Positions 1 through 5,561 of a stretch of 5,561 nucleotides of DNA are shown here, one piece after another. Numbering within the stretch: the first letter of the stretch is position 1; the number at the start of each line of letters is the position of its first letter. Source of the stretch: Flavobacteriales bacterium (GTDB taxonomy: Bacteria; Bacteroidota; Bacteroidia; Flavobacteriales_D; Crocinitomicaceae); NCBI GenBank assembly GCA_947476515.1, contig CANJQZ010000143.1, positions 1-5,561 on the forward strand. The letters are read 5' to 3'. The position numbers were made by a program, and so were the translations under genes. The notes beneath the pieces were generated by a model. That model was not told the origin of the DNA and did not search any database. It worked only from the letters and a program-made list of their open reading frames with translations.

Positions 1-329
1 CCACCAAACAGGCCCAGTGTTTTTAATTTAGTGGCTGCACCAATTTCCTTAAACACTTCAGAAATTTGCTTGGCTAATTCACGCGTTGGAACCATTACCA
101 AACATCTAATTTGTTTTTTCTTTAAATCTTTTGGATTCAAAAGATGGTGAATCACTGGAATCACAAACGCGGCTGTTTTACCAGTTCCGGTTTGCGCAAC
201 AGCCATGACATCTTCCCCATCAAGAATATGTTTTATTGCGCGGTGTTGAATATCTGTTGGTCTTGAAAAACCTAACTTTTCAAGTTGACCTTTAATTAAT
301 GAAGAAATGGGATAATCCTTGAATTTCAT
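1..329 (-). CDS. DEAD-box ATP-dependent RNA helicase, N-terminal part (RhlE-like), cut by left edge
   Basis: This is the first 109 codons of a superfamily 2 RNA helicase, which unwinds RNA duplexes using ATP in the cytoplasm. Visible motifs in order are the upstream aromatic F3, the Q-motif GFSRPTDIQ (residues 20-28), the Walker A/motif I AQTGTGKT (45-52) and motif Ia PTRELA (81-86). The frame ends in GLFG at the edge, where the family's GG motif begins. DEAD, SAT and the whole second RecA domain lie outside the window. The ATG at 329 is the only usable start, because an in-frame TAG lies at 344-342 and no other start codon lies between. It also agrees with the family's usual N-terminus. A promoter-like sequence lies immediately upstream, so the gene probably has its own transcript although it follows dnaE on the same strand. 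The short N-terminus and motif wording suggest the RhlE group found in most Bacteroidota. The subgroup is an inference; the DEAD-box assignment is secure. Confidence 0.95.
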   Translation of the reverse strand, partial: MKFKDYPISSLIKGQLEKLGFSRPTDIQHRAIKHILDGEDVMAVAQTGTGKTAAFVIPVIHHLLNPKDLKKKQIRCLVMVPTRELAKQISEVFKEIGAATKLKTLGLFG

Positions 330-333
330 AAGA

Positions 334-362
334 CAAAGGTACTACATTAAAAGAATTTTCAA
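334..362 (-). promoter_or_regulatory. Predicted Bacteroidota sigma-A promoter of the helicase gene
   Basis: Reading the minus strand, TTG at 362-360 is followed after 18 bases by TACCTTTG at 341-334. This fits the Bacteroidota consensus TTG-N17..23-TAnnTTTG. Only four bases (TCTT) lie between the -7 box and the ATG at 329, so the transcript would start at or within a few bases of the start codon. The match is direct sequence evidence; promoter activity is inferred. Confidence 0.6.
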
Positions 363-416
363 TAAAGTAACCTCTCGATCTACAAGCTAAAGAAATCGAT
401 AGCACACGAATACGCA

Positions 417-3380
417 CTATACTCCCAACTCTTGATAGCGCACATCATCCACAAAGGGCAATTTTTCCATTTGTCCTACCTCGAGAGAATAATATCCAAA
501 TTCCTCTGTGACACGACCTTTCATTCGGTAAATTCCCTTACCCATAAATGGATATTTTCGGACTGCTTCCGGAAAATGAACCGTATCTAAAGTATCACCA
601 TGGCAATCGATAAAAGTGCCAAAATTCATCAGTGTACCCTTGCTTGTTTTGGAGCGTTTGACGGATACTAAGTATGCACTTATTTCAAAAATACATCCTA
701 AAGAACGCATCATCAATTGGACCGAATTTTGTGTTGTTAAATTTCCTAGATTCTTTACCGCTAATAAATCAAAGGGATTGCATAAAGGAAAGCCAAGTAA
801 TTCAATTTGCTCAAAGGCCGACTCAAACACTTGTTCTGGCAAATTGGGCAACTTAAATACGGGCGGAGCTTCAGGAAACAAACTCACATCATTTCTCGGA
901 GCTTTATTTTTATTTAGGTAGAAGTGCGCTTTCCAAAGTAATGATTTACGATCCTCCTCAAAATCCCTAAGTGCTCCAATCCGGATCAAAAGTGACAATT
1001 GTTCGATTGGAATCCTCAGGCGTTTCATTAAGTCATCAAAATTTAAAAAGGGACCATTTTCCAAACGATCTTGGAGAAGATCTTGAACCATATTTGTTTC
1101 CAATCCTTCGATTAACATAAAACCCAATATCAAACGCTTGCCTTTGAGTAAACACGCATGAGCTCCTTCATTTAGAGATGGTGGTTCAATAAGAGCACCA
1201 AAACGACGGGCTTCATGTACATAAATTTCAGTCCGATAATAGCCGCCGAAGTTATTGATTGTTGCCACCATATATTCTAAAGGAAAATGTGCTTTTAGAT
1301 ACAGACTTTGATAACTCTCAACGGCATAAGAAGCCGAATGTCCTTTAGAAAAAGCATAACCAGCAAAACTTTCAATCTGTGCCCAAACGGTTCGAGTGAT
1401 TTCATCTGTATGACCTTGCTGTTCACAATTTTCAAAAAAACGATCTCTGACACTTTGAAATTCATTTCTTGAACGAAATTTTCCCGACATTCCTCTTCGT
1501 AAAACATCAGCTTCACCCAGACTTAATCCACCAAAAAAGTGTGCGACTTTAATCACATCTTCTTGATATACCATAACACCATAAGTTTCGGGCATTATTT
1601 CCAACAGCAGAGGGTGTGCTTGTTTTCTTCGCTCAGGATCCTTATGTCTAAGAATATATTCACGCATCATTCCAGACTGAGCCACTCCGGGACGAATAAT
1701 GGAACTTGCAGCGACGAGTTCAATATAATTTTTAACCTTAAGTTTGGTCAATAACATACGCATTGCGGGAGATTCGACATAGAAACACCCCAACACCTTT
1801 GTCTCGAGAAGAAGCGTTCTAATTGCTATATCTTGCTTCAAAAAAGAAATGTCATGAATATCATGCACCTGAGCATCGGGTTGATTATAAGCAATAACAT
1901 CTAGACATTCACGAATTTTCCCCAATCCTCTTTGACTGAGCACATCGAACTTAAAAAGTCCAACATCTTCTGCCTCAAGCATGGAGAATTGGGTGGTAGG
2001 ATAAGCTTTTGGTGGCAGGAAAGTAGCAGAAAACCAAGTCATCGGTTTTTCACTGATCACAATACCTCCAGAATGCACACTTAGATGAGAGGGCAAACCT
2101 TGAATGTACTTCGTGTAACGCAACACTAAGGAAGAGACTTTATCCAATTGATCGACCGCAAAAACACCCTGGCTTAATTGATCAATTTCTGTTTTCGGCA
2201 AACCAAAAACTTTCCCTAAAGCCCTTACGGTAGCTCGATATTGAAAAGTAGAATAAGTACAAAGCCAAGTAGCATGAGGAAAGCGTTGAAAGATATAATC
2301 AATTACTTCATCCCTATCTTTCCAGGAGAAATCAATATCAAAATCAGGAGGTGTTTTGCGATAGAGATTGATAAAACGCTCAAAATACAAATCTAATTCA
2401 AGGGGGTCAACATCTGTAATGCGCAGTAGATAAGCTACAATACTATTGGCACCACTACCTCTTCCGACATAAAAAAACTGTTTTGACCGAGCGAAAGAAG
2501 TAAAATCCCAAGTAATTAAAAAATAGGACAAGAAATCTTTCTGACTAATAATTTCGATTTCTTTTTCAATGCGGGCTATAATTTCATCTGTAATCGTTGT
2601 GTATCGATAGGCAAGTCCATCTGCACAAAGTTGACGCAATAGCTGTTCATCTTCCGTTTTTGATCCTGTATAAGTTGCTGGATTCTGAGGTGTAGCTTCC
2701 TCTCCAAAGGAAAAATGAACCTGACATTGACCAAACAACTCCTTTGTTTTATTGAGGTAATCAGGAAAATCTCTATACGCTACTTCCCAATGTTCACGAG
2801 AGATTAAAAGTGCTGTTTCAGCTGCTTGTTGATCTACTGGAAGCATTGATAAGAGACAATTTAAATGAATGGCGCGCAATAATCGATGGGTATTAAAATC
2901 GCGTTTAGACCGAAAAATCATGAGATCCAATGCTACTATTTTATTTTTAGGAAGCTCAGGAAATTGCCAAGCGCAATTGAGCAAGATACTACTCGAGATT
3001 TGGAAGAACTCATTTTCCTTTAATGCGCGTCGCTTAAAAGTCAAGGGGTAAAAAATAATACAAGAACCCAAATGCGGCAATTCATCAGGAAAGGGTAAAT
3101 TACGGTGTAAGTACTGAGAAATAAAAACATTCAACTCATGTAAACCCCTGTTATTCTTTGCGATTACGGTCGCTTTAAGTACATTACCATTGCACAATTC
3201 TGCACCAACAATTGCTTTAATTCCTTTGCGTTGTGCTGCTCTTACAAAGGCCATTACAGCTCCAGTAGAATTAATGTCTGTCAAACAGACACTTTCGTAC
3301 CCTGCTTCAAGTGCCCAATCGACCAATTCTTCAGGAGAAAGGACACCATATTTCAAACTAAAATGCGAATAAGTTTTCAC
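417..3380 (-). CDS. dnaE: DNA polymerase III alpha subunit homologue (short C-family polymerase of a dinB-dnaE cassette)
   Basis: This 987-residue C-family DNA polymerase is shorter than replicative DnaE (about 1160) and probably works with DinB in translesion synthesis. Domains in order: an N-terminal PHP domain (about 1-200, with YSHFSLKYG at 4-12 and LTDIN at 33-37); the polymerase core with GRGSGAN (306-312) and PPDFDIDF (344-351), whose D348 and D350 match the E. coli catalytic pair; the third catalytic aspartate D479 in LFKFDVL; YQEDV (605-609), LRRGMSGK (627-634) and FAGYAFSKGHSASYA (672-686); a helix-hairpin-helix region (about 730-805); and an OB-fold (about 895-975). The tau-binding C-terminal domain of replicative DnaE is absent. 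The start is GTG at 3380: an in-frame TGA lies at 3410-3408 with no better start between, and YSxxSLKYG matches the family N-terminus. It follows dinB by 19 bases, with no terminator, so co-transcription is likely. The stop is TAG. The family assignment is secure; the translesion role is inferred from family and context. Confidence 0.95.
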   Translation of the reverse strand: MKTYSHFSLKYGVLSPEELVDWALEAGYESVCLTDINSTGAVMAFVRAAQRKGIKAIVGAELCNGNVLKATVIAKNNRGLHELNVFISQYLHRNLPFPDELPHLGSCIIFYPLTFKRRALKENEFFQISSSILLNCAWQFPELPKNKIVALDLMIFRSKRDFNTHRLLRAIHLNCLLSMLPVDQQAAETALLISREHWEVAYRDFPDYLNKTKELFGQCQVHFSFGEEATPQNPATYTGSKTEDEQLLRQLCADGLAYRYTTITDEIIARIEKEIEIISQKDFLSYFLITWDFTSFARSKQFFYVGRGSGANSIVAYLLRITDVDPLELDLYFERFINLYRKTPPDFDIDFSWKDRDEVIDYIFQRFPHATWLCTYSTFQYRATVRALGKVFGLPKTEIDQLSQGVFAVDQLDKVSSLVLRYTKYIQGLPSHLSVHSGGIVISEKPMTWFSATFLPPKAYPTTQFSMLEAEDVGLFKFDVLSQRGLGKIRECLDVIAYNQPDAQVHDIHDISFLKQDIAIRTLLLETKVLGCFYVESPAMRMLLTKLKVKNYIELVAASSIIRPGVAQSGMMREYILRHKDPERRKQAHPLLLEIMPETYGVMVYQEDVIKVAHFFGGLSLGEADVLRRGMSGKFRSRNEFQSVRDRFFENCEQQGHTDEITRTVWAQIESFAGYAFSKGHSASYAVESYQSLYLKAHFPLEYMVATINNFGGYYRTEIYVHEARRFGALIEPPSLNEGAHACLLKGKRLILGFMLIEGLETNMVQDLLQDRLENGPFLNFDDLMKRLRIPIEQLSLLIRIGALRDFEEDRKSLLWKAHFYLNKNKAPRNDVSLFPEAPPVFKLPNLPEQVFESAFEQIELLGFPLCNPFDLLAVKNLGNLTTQNSVQLMMRSLGCIFEISAYLVSVKRSKTSKGTLMNFGTFIDCHGDTLDTVHFPEAVRKYPFMGKGIYRMKGRVTEEFGYYSLEVGQMEKLPFVDDVRYQELGV

Positions 3381-3399
3381 GCGTAGTATTATATTTTTT

Positions 3400-4551
3400 T
3401 TAAGAATTCATTCCGATAGCACGCATAACAGAACGCTCCCCATAGCGCAAGCGAATATGATCTAATGCCTTGTAAAGGCTAGCATAATCAACAGCATCAT
3501 CAAAAAGGCGCAACTGGTGATTTCCGGCAACTAAAGCACTATAGCGCAAACCAATTAAGCGCACCAATAAGCGGCGTTGATAAATCTTTTCGAATAATTC
3601 TTTGACAACGGGTAAAAAGTCATGATCTGCTGCGGTGTAGGGAATTTGTTTTTGCAAAGTATATGTTTGAAAATCTGCATAGCGTATCTTAATAGTGACA
3701 CAACCAGACACTTTATCTTGATTGCGCAACTGAAAGGCCAAATGCTCCGCCATAGCAACTAAAACGCTTTTGAGTTTAAAGACATCAATCGTATCATTTT
3801 CAAAAGTGCGCTCCGTTGAAATAGATTTCCGTTCATTGTATTGTTCCACAGGAGAAAGATCAAGACCTTGTGCTTTTTTCCATATAGAAACACCGTTTTC
3901 ACCCAAAGCACTTTGCATCATTTCCACAGGCATTTCTTGAATCGTTTGTATTTTACGAACCCCGAGATTACACAAAGTTTGATAGGTTTTAATCCCTACC
4001 ATTGGAATTTTACGCACAGACAAAGGCGCCAAGAAATTACGCTCCTCACCTACTTCTATTTTAATTTGATTGTTGGGTTTCGCTTCACCTGTAGCAATTT
4101 TAGACACTGTTTTATTCTGCGATAAACCGAAAGAAATCGGCAAACCCGTTTCACGCAAAATACGCTGTCTCAATTCTGAAGCGTAACGCAAAGTGCCAAA
4201 GTACTTGTCCATTCCCGTAAAATCAATATAGAACTCATCGATAGATGACTTTTCATAGACCGGAGATGCTTCTGCTATAATCTCGGTGACCATTCTTGAA
4301 TATTTACTGTAAGTAGCGGCATTTGCTTTAATAACAACCGCTTCAGGACAACGATCTCTCGCCATTTTCATAGGCATCGCAGCATGAATCCCAAAACGCC
4401 TTGCCTCATAACTACAGGAAGCAACGACGCCACGATCACTCATTCCACCAATCAAAATGGGTCGCCCCTCTAAACGACTGTCCAACAAGCGTTCACAAGA
4501 AACAAAAAAGGTATCCAAATCCATATGAACAATAGCGCGCAAAAATGTCAT
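3400..4551 (-). CDS. dinB: Y-family DNA polymerase IV (DinB), catalytically intact
   Basis: This 383-residue translesion polymerase inserts nucleotides opposite damaged bases and is error-prone on normal templates. The palm and fingers carry HMDLDTFF (9-16), with metal-binding D11 and the F16 steric gate equivalent to E. coli F13. SYEARRFGIHAAMP (47-60) is the conserved fingers motif, and SSIDEFYID (102-110) holds catalytic D105 and E106. The thumb is helix-hairpin-helix (about 180-235, IPMVGIKTYQTLCNLGV), and the little finger spans about 243-340. QLRLF at 346-350 is a canonical sliding-clamp-binding pentapeptide. A tail of 33 residues (YASLYKALDHIRLRYGERSVMRA) follows it, as is usual for Bacteroidota members. 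The ATG at 4551 gives the normal N-terminus RAIVHMDLDTFF; no clear Shine-Dalgarno is seen. It is the first gene of a probable dinB-dnaE operon. Because the catalytic acidic residues are all present, it is not an ImuB-type inactive homologue. Expression is probably controlled from the repeat-rich region upstream. Confidence 0.96.
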   Translation of the reverse strand: MTFLRAIVHMDLDTFFVSCERLLDSRLEGRPILIGGMSDRGVVASCSYEARRFGIHAAMPMKMARDRCPEAVVIKANAATYSKYSRMVTEIIAEASPVYEKSSIDEFYIDFTGMDKYFGTLRYASELRQRILRETGLPISFGLSQNKTVSKIATGEAKPNNQIKIEVGEERNFLAPLSVRKIPMVGIKTYQTLCNLGVRKIQTIQEMPVEMMQSALGENGVSIWKKAQGLDLSPVEQYNERKSISTERTFENDTIDVFKLKSVLVAMAEHLAFQLRNQDKVSGCVTIKIRYADFQTYTLQKQIPYTAADHDFLPVVKELFEKIYQRRLLVRLIGLRYSALVAGNHQLRLFDDAVDYASLYKALDHIRLRYGERSVMRAIGMNS

Positions 4552-4589
4552 TTTAGAAAAAAAATTAAATAATTATACTTTGGATTGTC

Positions 4590-4597
4590 TATCTTTG
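4590..4597 (+). promoter_or_regulatory. Possible -7 box for the lipoprotein gene
   Basis: TATCTTTG matches the Bacteroidota -7 consensus TAnnTTTG on the plus strand, about 75 bases before the lipoprotein ATG. No TTG is found 17-23 bases upstream of it, so the promoter would lack a -33 element. Its predicted start (near 4601) falls at almost the same base as that of the opposing dinB promoter, and the leader would run through the inverted repeat. This is a weak call. Confidence 0.3.
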
Positions 4598-4604
4598 AGT
4601 GAAA

Positions 4605-4637
4605 CAAAATTAATCATTTTGATTAGTTTTTAATCAA
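4605..4637 (-). promoter_or_regulatory. Predicted promoter of the dinB-dnaE operon
   Basis: On the minus strand, TTG at 4637-4635 is followed after 22 bases by TAATTTTG at 4612-4605. Both elements and the spacing fit the Bacteroidota consensus, at the long end of the allowed spacing. The predicted start of transcription is near 4601, leaving about 50 bases of leader before the dinB ATG. The -33 TTG lies inside one arm of the inverted repeat at 4618-4638, so a protein bound there would block or modulate this promoter. Activity is inferred from the consensus match only, in AT-rich DNA where chance matches occur. Confidence 0.45.
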
Positions 4638-4664
4638 ATAAATTGACTATTATTTAATCATTTT
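4610..4664. repeat. 11-bp direct repeat TTAATCATTTT (two copies) flanking the inverted repeat
   Basis: TTAATCATTTT occurs exactly at 4610-4620 and again at 4654-4664, 44 bp apart. The two copies flank the inverted repeat. Each contains the hexamer TAATCA that also forms the dyad arms, so the region has TAATCA at 4611, 4631 and 4655 on the plus strand and its complement TGATTA at 4620. The first copy overlaps the predicted dinB -7 box; the second ends 8 bases before the lipoprotein ATG. This could be a multi-site operator, but the AT-richness makes chance recurrence possible. Confidence 0.4.
4618..4638. promoter_or_regulatory. Perfect inverted repeat, candidate operator between dinB and the lipoprotein gene
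   Basis: TTTGATTA (4618-4625) and TAATCAAA (4631-4638) are perfect reverse complements separated by the 5 bases GTTTT. Dyads of this size suit a dimeric helix-turn-helix regulator. The site overlaps the predicted -33 element of dinB and sits between that element and the -7 box, a typical repressor position. Its core TGATTA/TAATCA recurs at 4611-4616 and 4655-4660. As an RNA structure it would be a weak AT-only hairpin with no following T-run on the strand towards dinB, so a terminator is less likely. No known operator is recognised; the regulatory role is inferred. Confidence 0.4.
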
Positions 4665-4672
4665 ATCAACAA

Positions 4673-5266
4673 ATGAAAAAAACATTAACAATTAATTTTT
4701 TATTTATCGCAGTACTTGGTATTGGCTTGAATTCTTGTCAGGCAAAAAAAAATAAACAAAAGTCAAGCCAGCCTAAAAAAGAAATAAAGCAAGTAAAATA
4801 CCCAAACGACAGCATTCGAATTACAAAAGATACCTTCTTTGCCAATTATGAGGGTGCAGAATTTAACCAGGACGGAGATATTGCACATCAACTTTCTAAT
4901 CGTGTTGCCGATACCTTAGGTAAATACTTAAAAGCTGCCTTTACGAAAGGAGATTACTTAGCGCTTGATTTCGACCACACGAAAATCACAACAGAAGGAT
5001 TAGATTTAAAAGGATCCGTTAACTATTGCATCCAATTTCCTTTTTTACACACGAACAAAAGAGATGCTTTTACAGGAATAGAACATTGTGGATCTTGGGA
5101 CAATGAATCCAATTATTCCTTGTACAAAAAACTACAAGAACGGCTCGTAAACCTTCAAAAAATGAGCATTGGAAGCATAAAAACAAAGCAATTTACCACA
5201 GTGGAAAAATTCAAAGAATACTGGATCCAATTCAAACACAAGGAGTATCAGCATTTGGGGGATTAA
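4673..5266 (+). CDS. Putative lipoprotein of unknown function
   Basis: I do not recognise this 197-residue protein. It begins with a lipoprotein signal peptide: positively charged MKKT, a hydrophobic stretch (about 7-19) and a lipobox LNSC with C22 as the lipidated residue. N at -2 is slightly unusual but seen in Bacteroidota. The mature N-terminus (QAKKNKQKSSQPKKEIKQ) is strongly lysine-rich and lacks the acidic export signal of surface lipoproteins, so an envelope protein facing the periplasm is most likely. The rest is soluble and charged, with no further membrane segment. Two mature cysteines, C119 and C139, could form a disulphide. Aromatic residues cluster near the end (KFKEYWIQFKHKEYQ). 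The ATG at 4673 is chosen because it gives the complete signal peptide. It is divergent from dinB and 92 bp upstream of lemA on the same strand. It may share the regulatory region with dinB, but nothing in it points to DNA repair. Confidence 0.85.
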   Translation: MKKTLTINFLFIAVLGIGLNSCQAKKNKQKSSQPKKEIKQVKYPNDSIRITKDTFFANYEGAEFNQDGDIAHQLSNRVADTLGKYLKAAFTKGDYLALDFDHTKITTEGLDLKGSVNYCIQFPFLHTNKRDAFTGIEHCGSWDNESNYSLYKKLQERLVNLQKMSIGSIKTKQFTTVEKFKEYWIQFKHKEYQHLGD

Positions 5267-5327
5267 GCGATGCGATAAAAATTGTTAAATAAGCAATAAA
5301 AACAATCGATGCCTTGAATTATGTATG

Positions 5328-5335
5328 TAAATTTG
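5328..5335 (+). promoter_or_regulatory. Possible -7 box of lemA
   Basis: TAAATTTG matches the consensus TAnnTTTG 23 bases before the lemA ATG, a typical distance. No TTG lies 17-23 bases upstream; the nearest, at 5314-5316, is too close (11 bases). A promoter here would let lemA be expressed separately from the lipoprotein gene, but the call rests on a single short element. Confidence 0.35.
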
Positions 5336-5358
5336 ATTGAATAAATAAATTTAAAAAA

Positions 5359-5561
5359 ATGAAAAAATCGTATATTATTTTTGCTGCCATTGGTGGGTTA
5401 TTATTGGTCATATTTTTAATGTATTACAATGCCTACAGCGGAGCCGTTAGCCGTCAGGAAACCGTAAATGAAAAATGGAATAATGTGCAATCTGCTTACC
5501 AAAGAAGAGTTGATTTAATTCCTAATTTAGTAAATACCGTAAAAGGGGCTGCTAAAAATGA
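5359..5561 (+). CDS. lemA: LemA family membrane protein, N-terminal part, cut by right edge
   Basis: The first 67 codons of a LemA-family protein are present and the frame is open at the edge. A short cytoplasmic N-terminus (MKKSY) is followed by one membrane helix (about 6-23, IIFAAIGGLLLVIFLMYY). The family signature comes next: YNAYSGAVSRQETVNEKWNNVQSAYQRR (23-50) and VDLIPNLVNTVKGAAKN (51-67), matching the usual pattern with W40, Q44, YQRR and DLIPNLV. The LemA domain is a helical bundle on the outer face of the membrane; its biochemical role is not settled. In many bacteria the genes that follow encode TPM-domain (YgcG-like) proteins, which cannot be checked here. The ATG at 5359 is preceded by an A-rich tract rather than a Shine-Dalgarno, as is common in Bacteroidota, and it gives the family's usual N-terminus. 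The family call is secure. Confidence 0.93.
   Translation, partial: MKKSYIIFAAIGGLLLVIFLMYYNAYSGAVSRQETVNEKWNNVQSAYQRRVDLIPNLVNTVKGAAKN

Noticed and set aside
375..399. Possible terminator after dnaE: TCGAT and ATCGA with a 15-base loop
   Set aside because: The stem has only 5 pairs, the loop is large and no T-run follows on the minus strand, so it does not look like an intrinsic terminator.
616..921. Plus-strand open frames opposite dnaE (also 674-856, 1539-1754, 2869-3051, 3190-3372)
   Set aside because: They are antisense shadows of a well-conserved polymerase gene, have no recognisable product or promoter, and their composition follows the opposite frame.
3555..4125. Alternative frames inside dinB (minus 3555-3758, plus 3841-4125)
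   Set aside because: Both lie wholly inside the confidently assigned dinB gene and their translations show no domain.
3400..4551. Calling the Y-family protein ImuB
   Set aside because: All metal-binding acidic residues (D11, D105, E106) and the steric gate F16 are present, unlike ImuB, and the protein has DinB length and layout.
5281..5306. Inverted repeat ATTGTT/AACAAT after the lipoprotein gene
   Set aside because: A 6-bp AT-rich stem with a 14-base loop and no T-run is expected by chance in such AT-rich DNA.
1..5561. CRISPR array, tRNA, rRNA, transposon or prophage elements
   Set aside because: No regularly spaced repeats, no cloverleaf-like sequence in the short intergenic gaps, and no transposase or integrase frames were seen.

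Overview
The window looks like a piece of a Bacteroidota chromosome, most likely from the class Flavobacteriia or a close relative. The evidence is AT-rich intergenic DNA, no clear Shine-Dalgarno sequences, -7 boxes of the Bacteroidota type (TAnnTTTG) in front of several genes, a DnaE-type polymerase of about 990 residues coupled to a DinB polymerase, and a lysine-rich lipoprotein. No genus can be named with confidence.

The left part (1-4551) is on the minus strand. In transcription order it holds dinB (4551-3400, Y-family DNA polymerase), dnaE (3380-417, short C-family DNA polymerase III alpha homologue with a GTG start, 19 bases after dinB), and the first 109 codons of a DEAD-box RNA helicase (329 to the left edge). 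The dinB-dnaE pair is very probably one transcript and forms a translesion/mutagenesis cassette. DinB keeps its catalytic residues and carries a QLRLF clamp-binding motif. DnaE keeps its three catalytic aspartates, has a degenerate PHP domain and ends after the OB-fold. No imuA or LexA-like gene is visible beside the pair. The helicase has its own Bacteroidota promoter, placed so close to the ATG that its mRNA should be leaderless or nearly so.

The control region (4552-4672) separates dinB from a divergent gene on the plus strand. It holds a perfect 8-bp inverted repeat with a 5-bp spacer, lying over the predicted dinB promoter, and four copies of TAATCA/TGATTA in about 50 bp. This is the best candidate for a regulatory site in the window.

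The right part (4673-5561) is on the plus strand: a 197-residue lipoprotein that I do not recognise, a 92-bp gap with a possible -7 box, and the first 67 codons of a LemA-family membrane protein that runs off the right edge. Nothing indicates a mobile element, CRISPR array, RNA gene or recent horizontal transfer. Apart from the regulatory architecture and the orphan lipoprotein, the region looks like ordinary chromosome.
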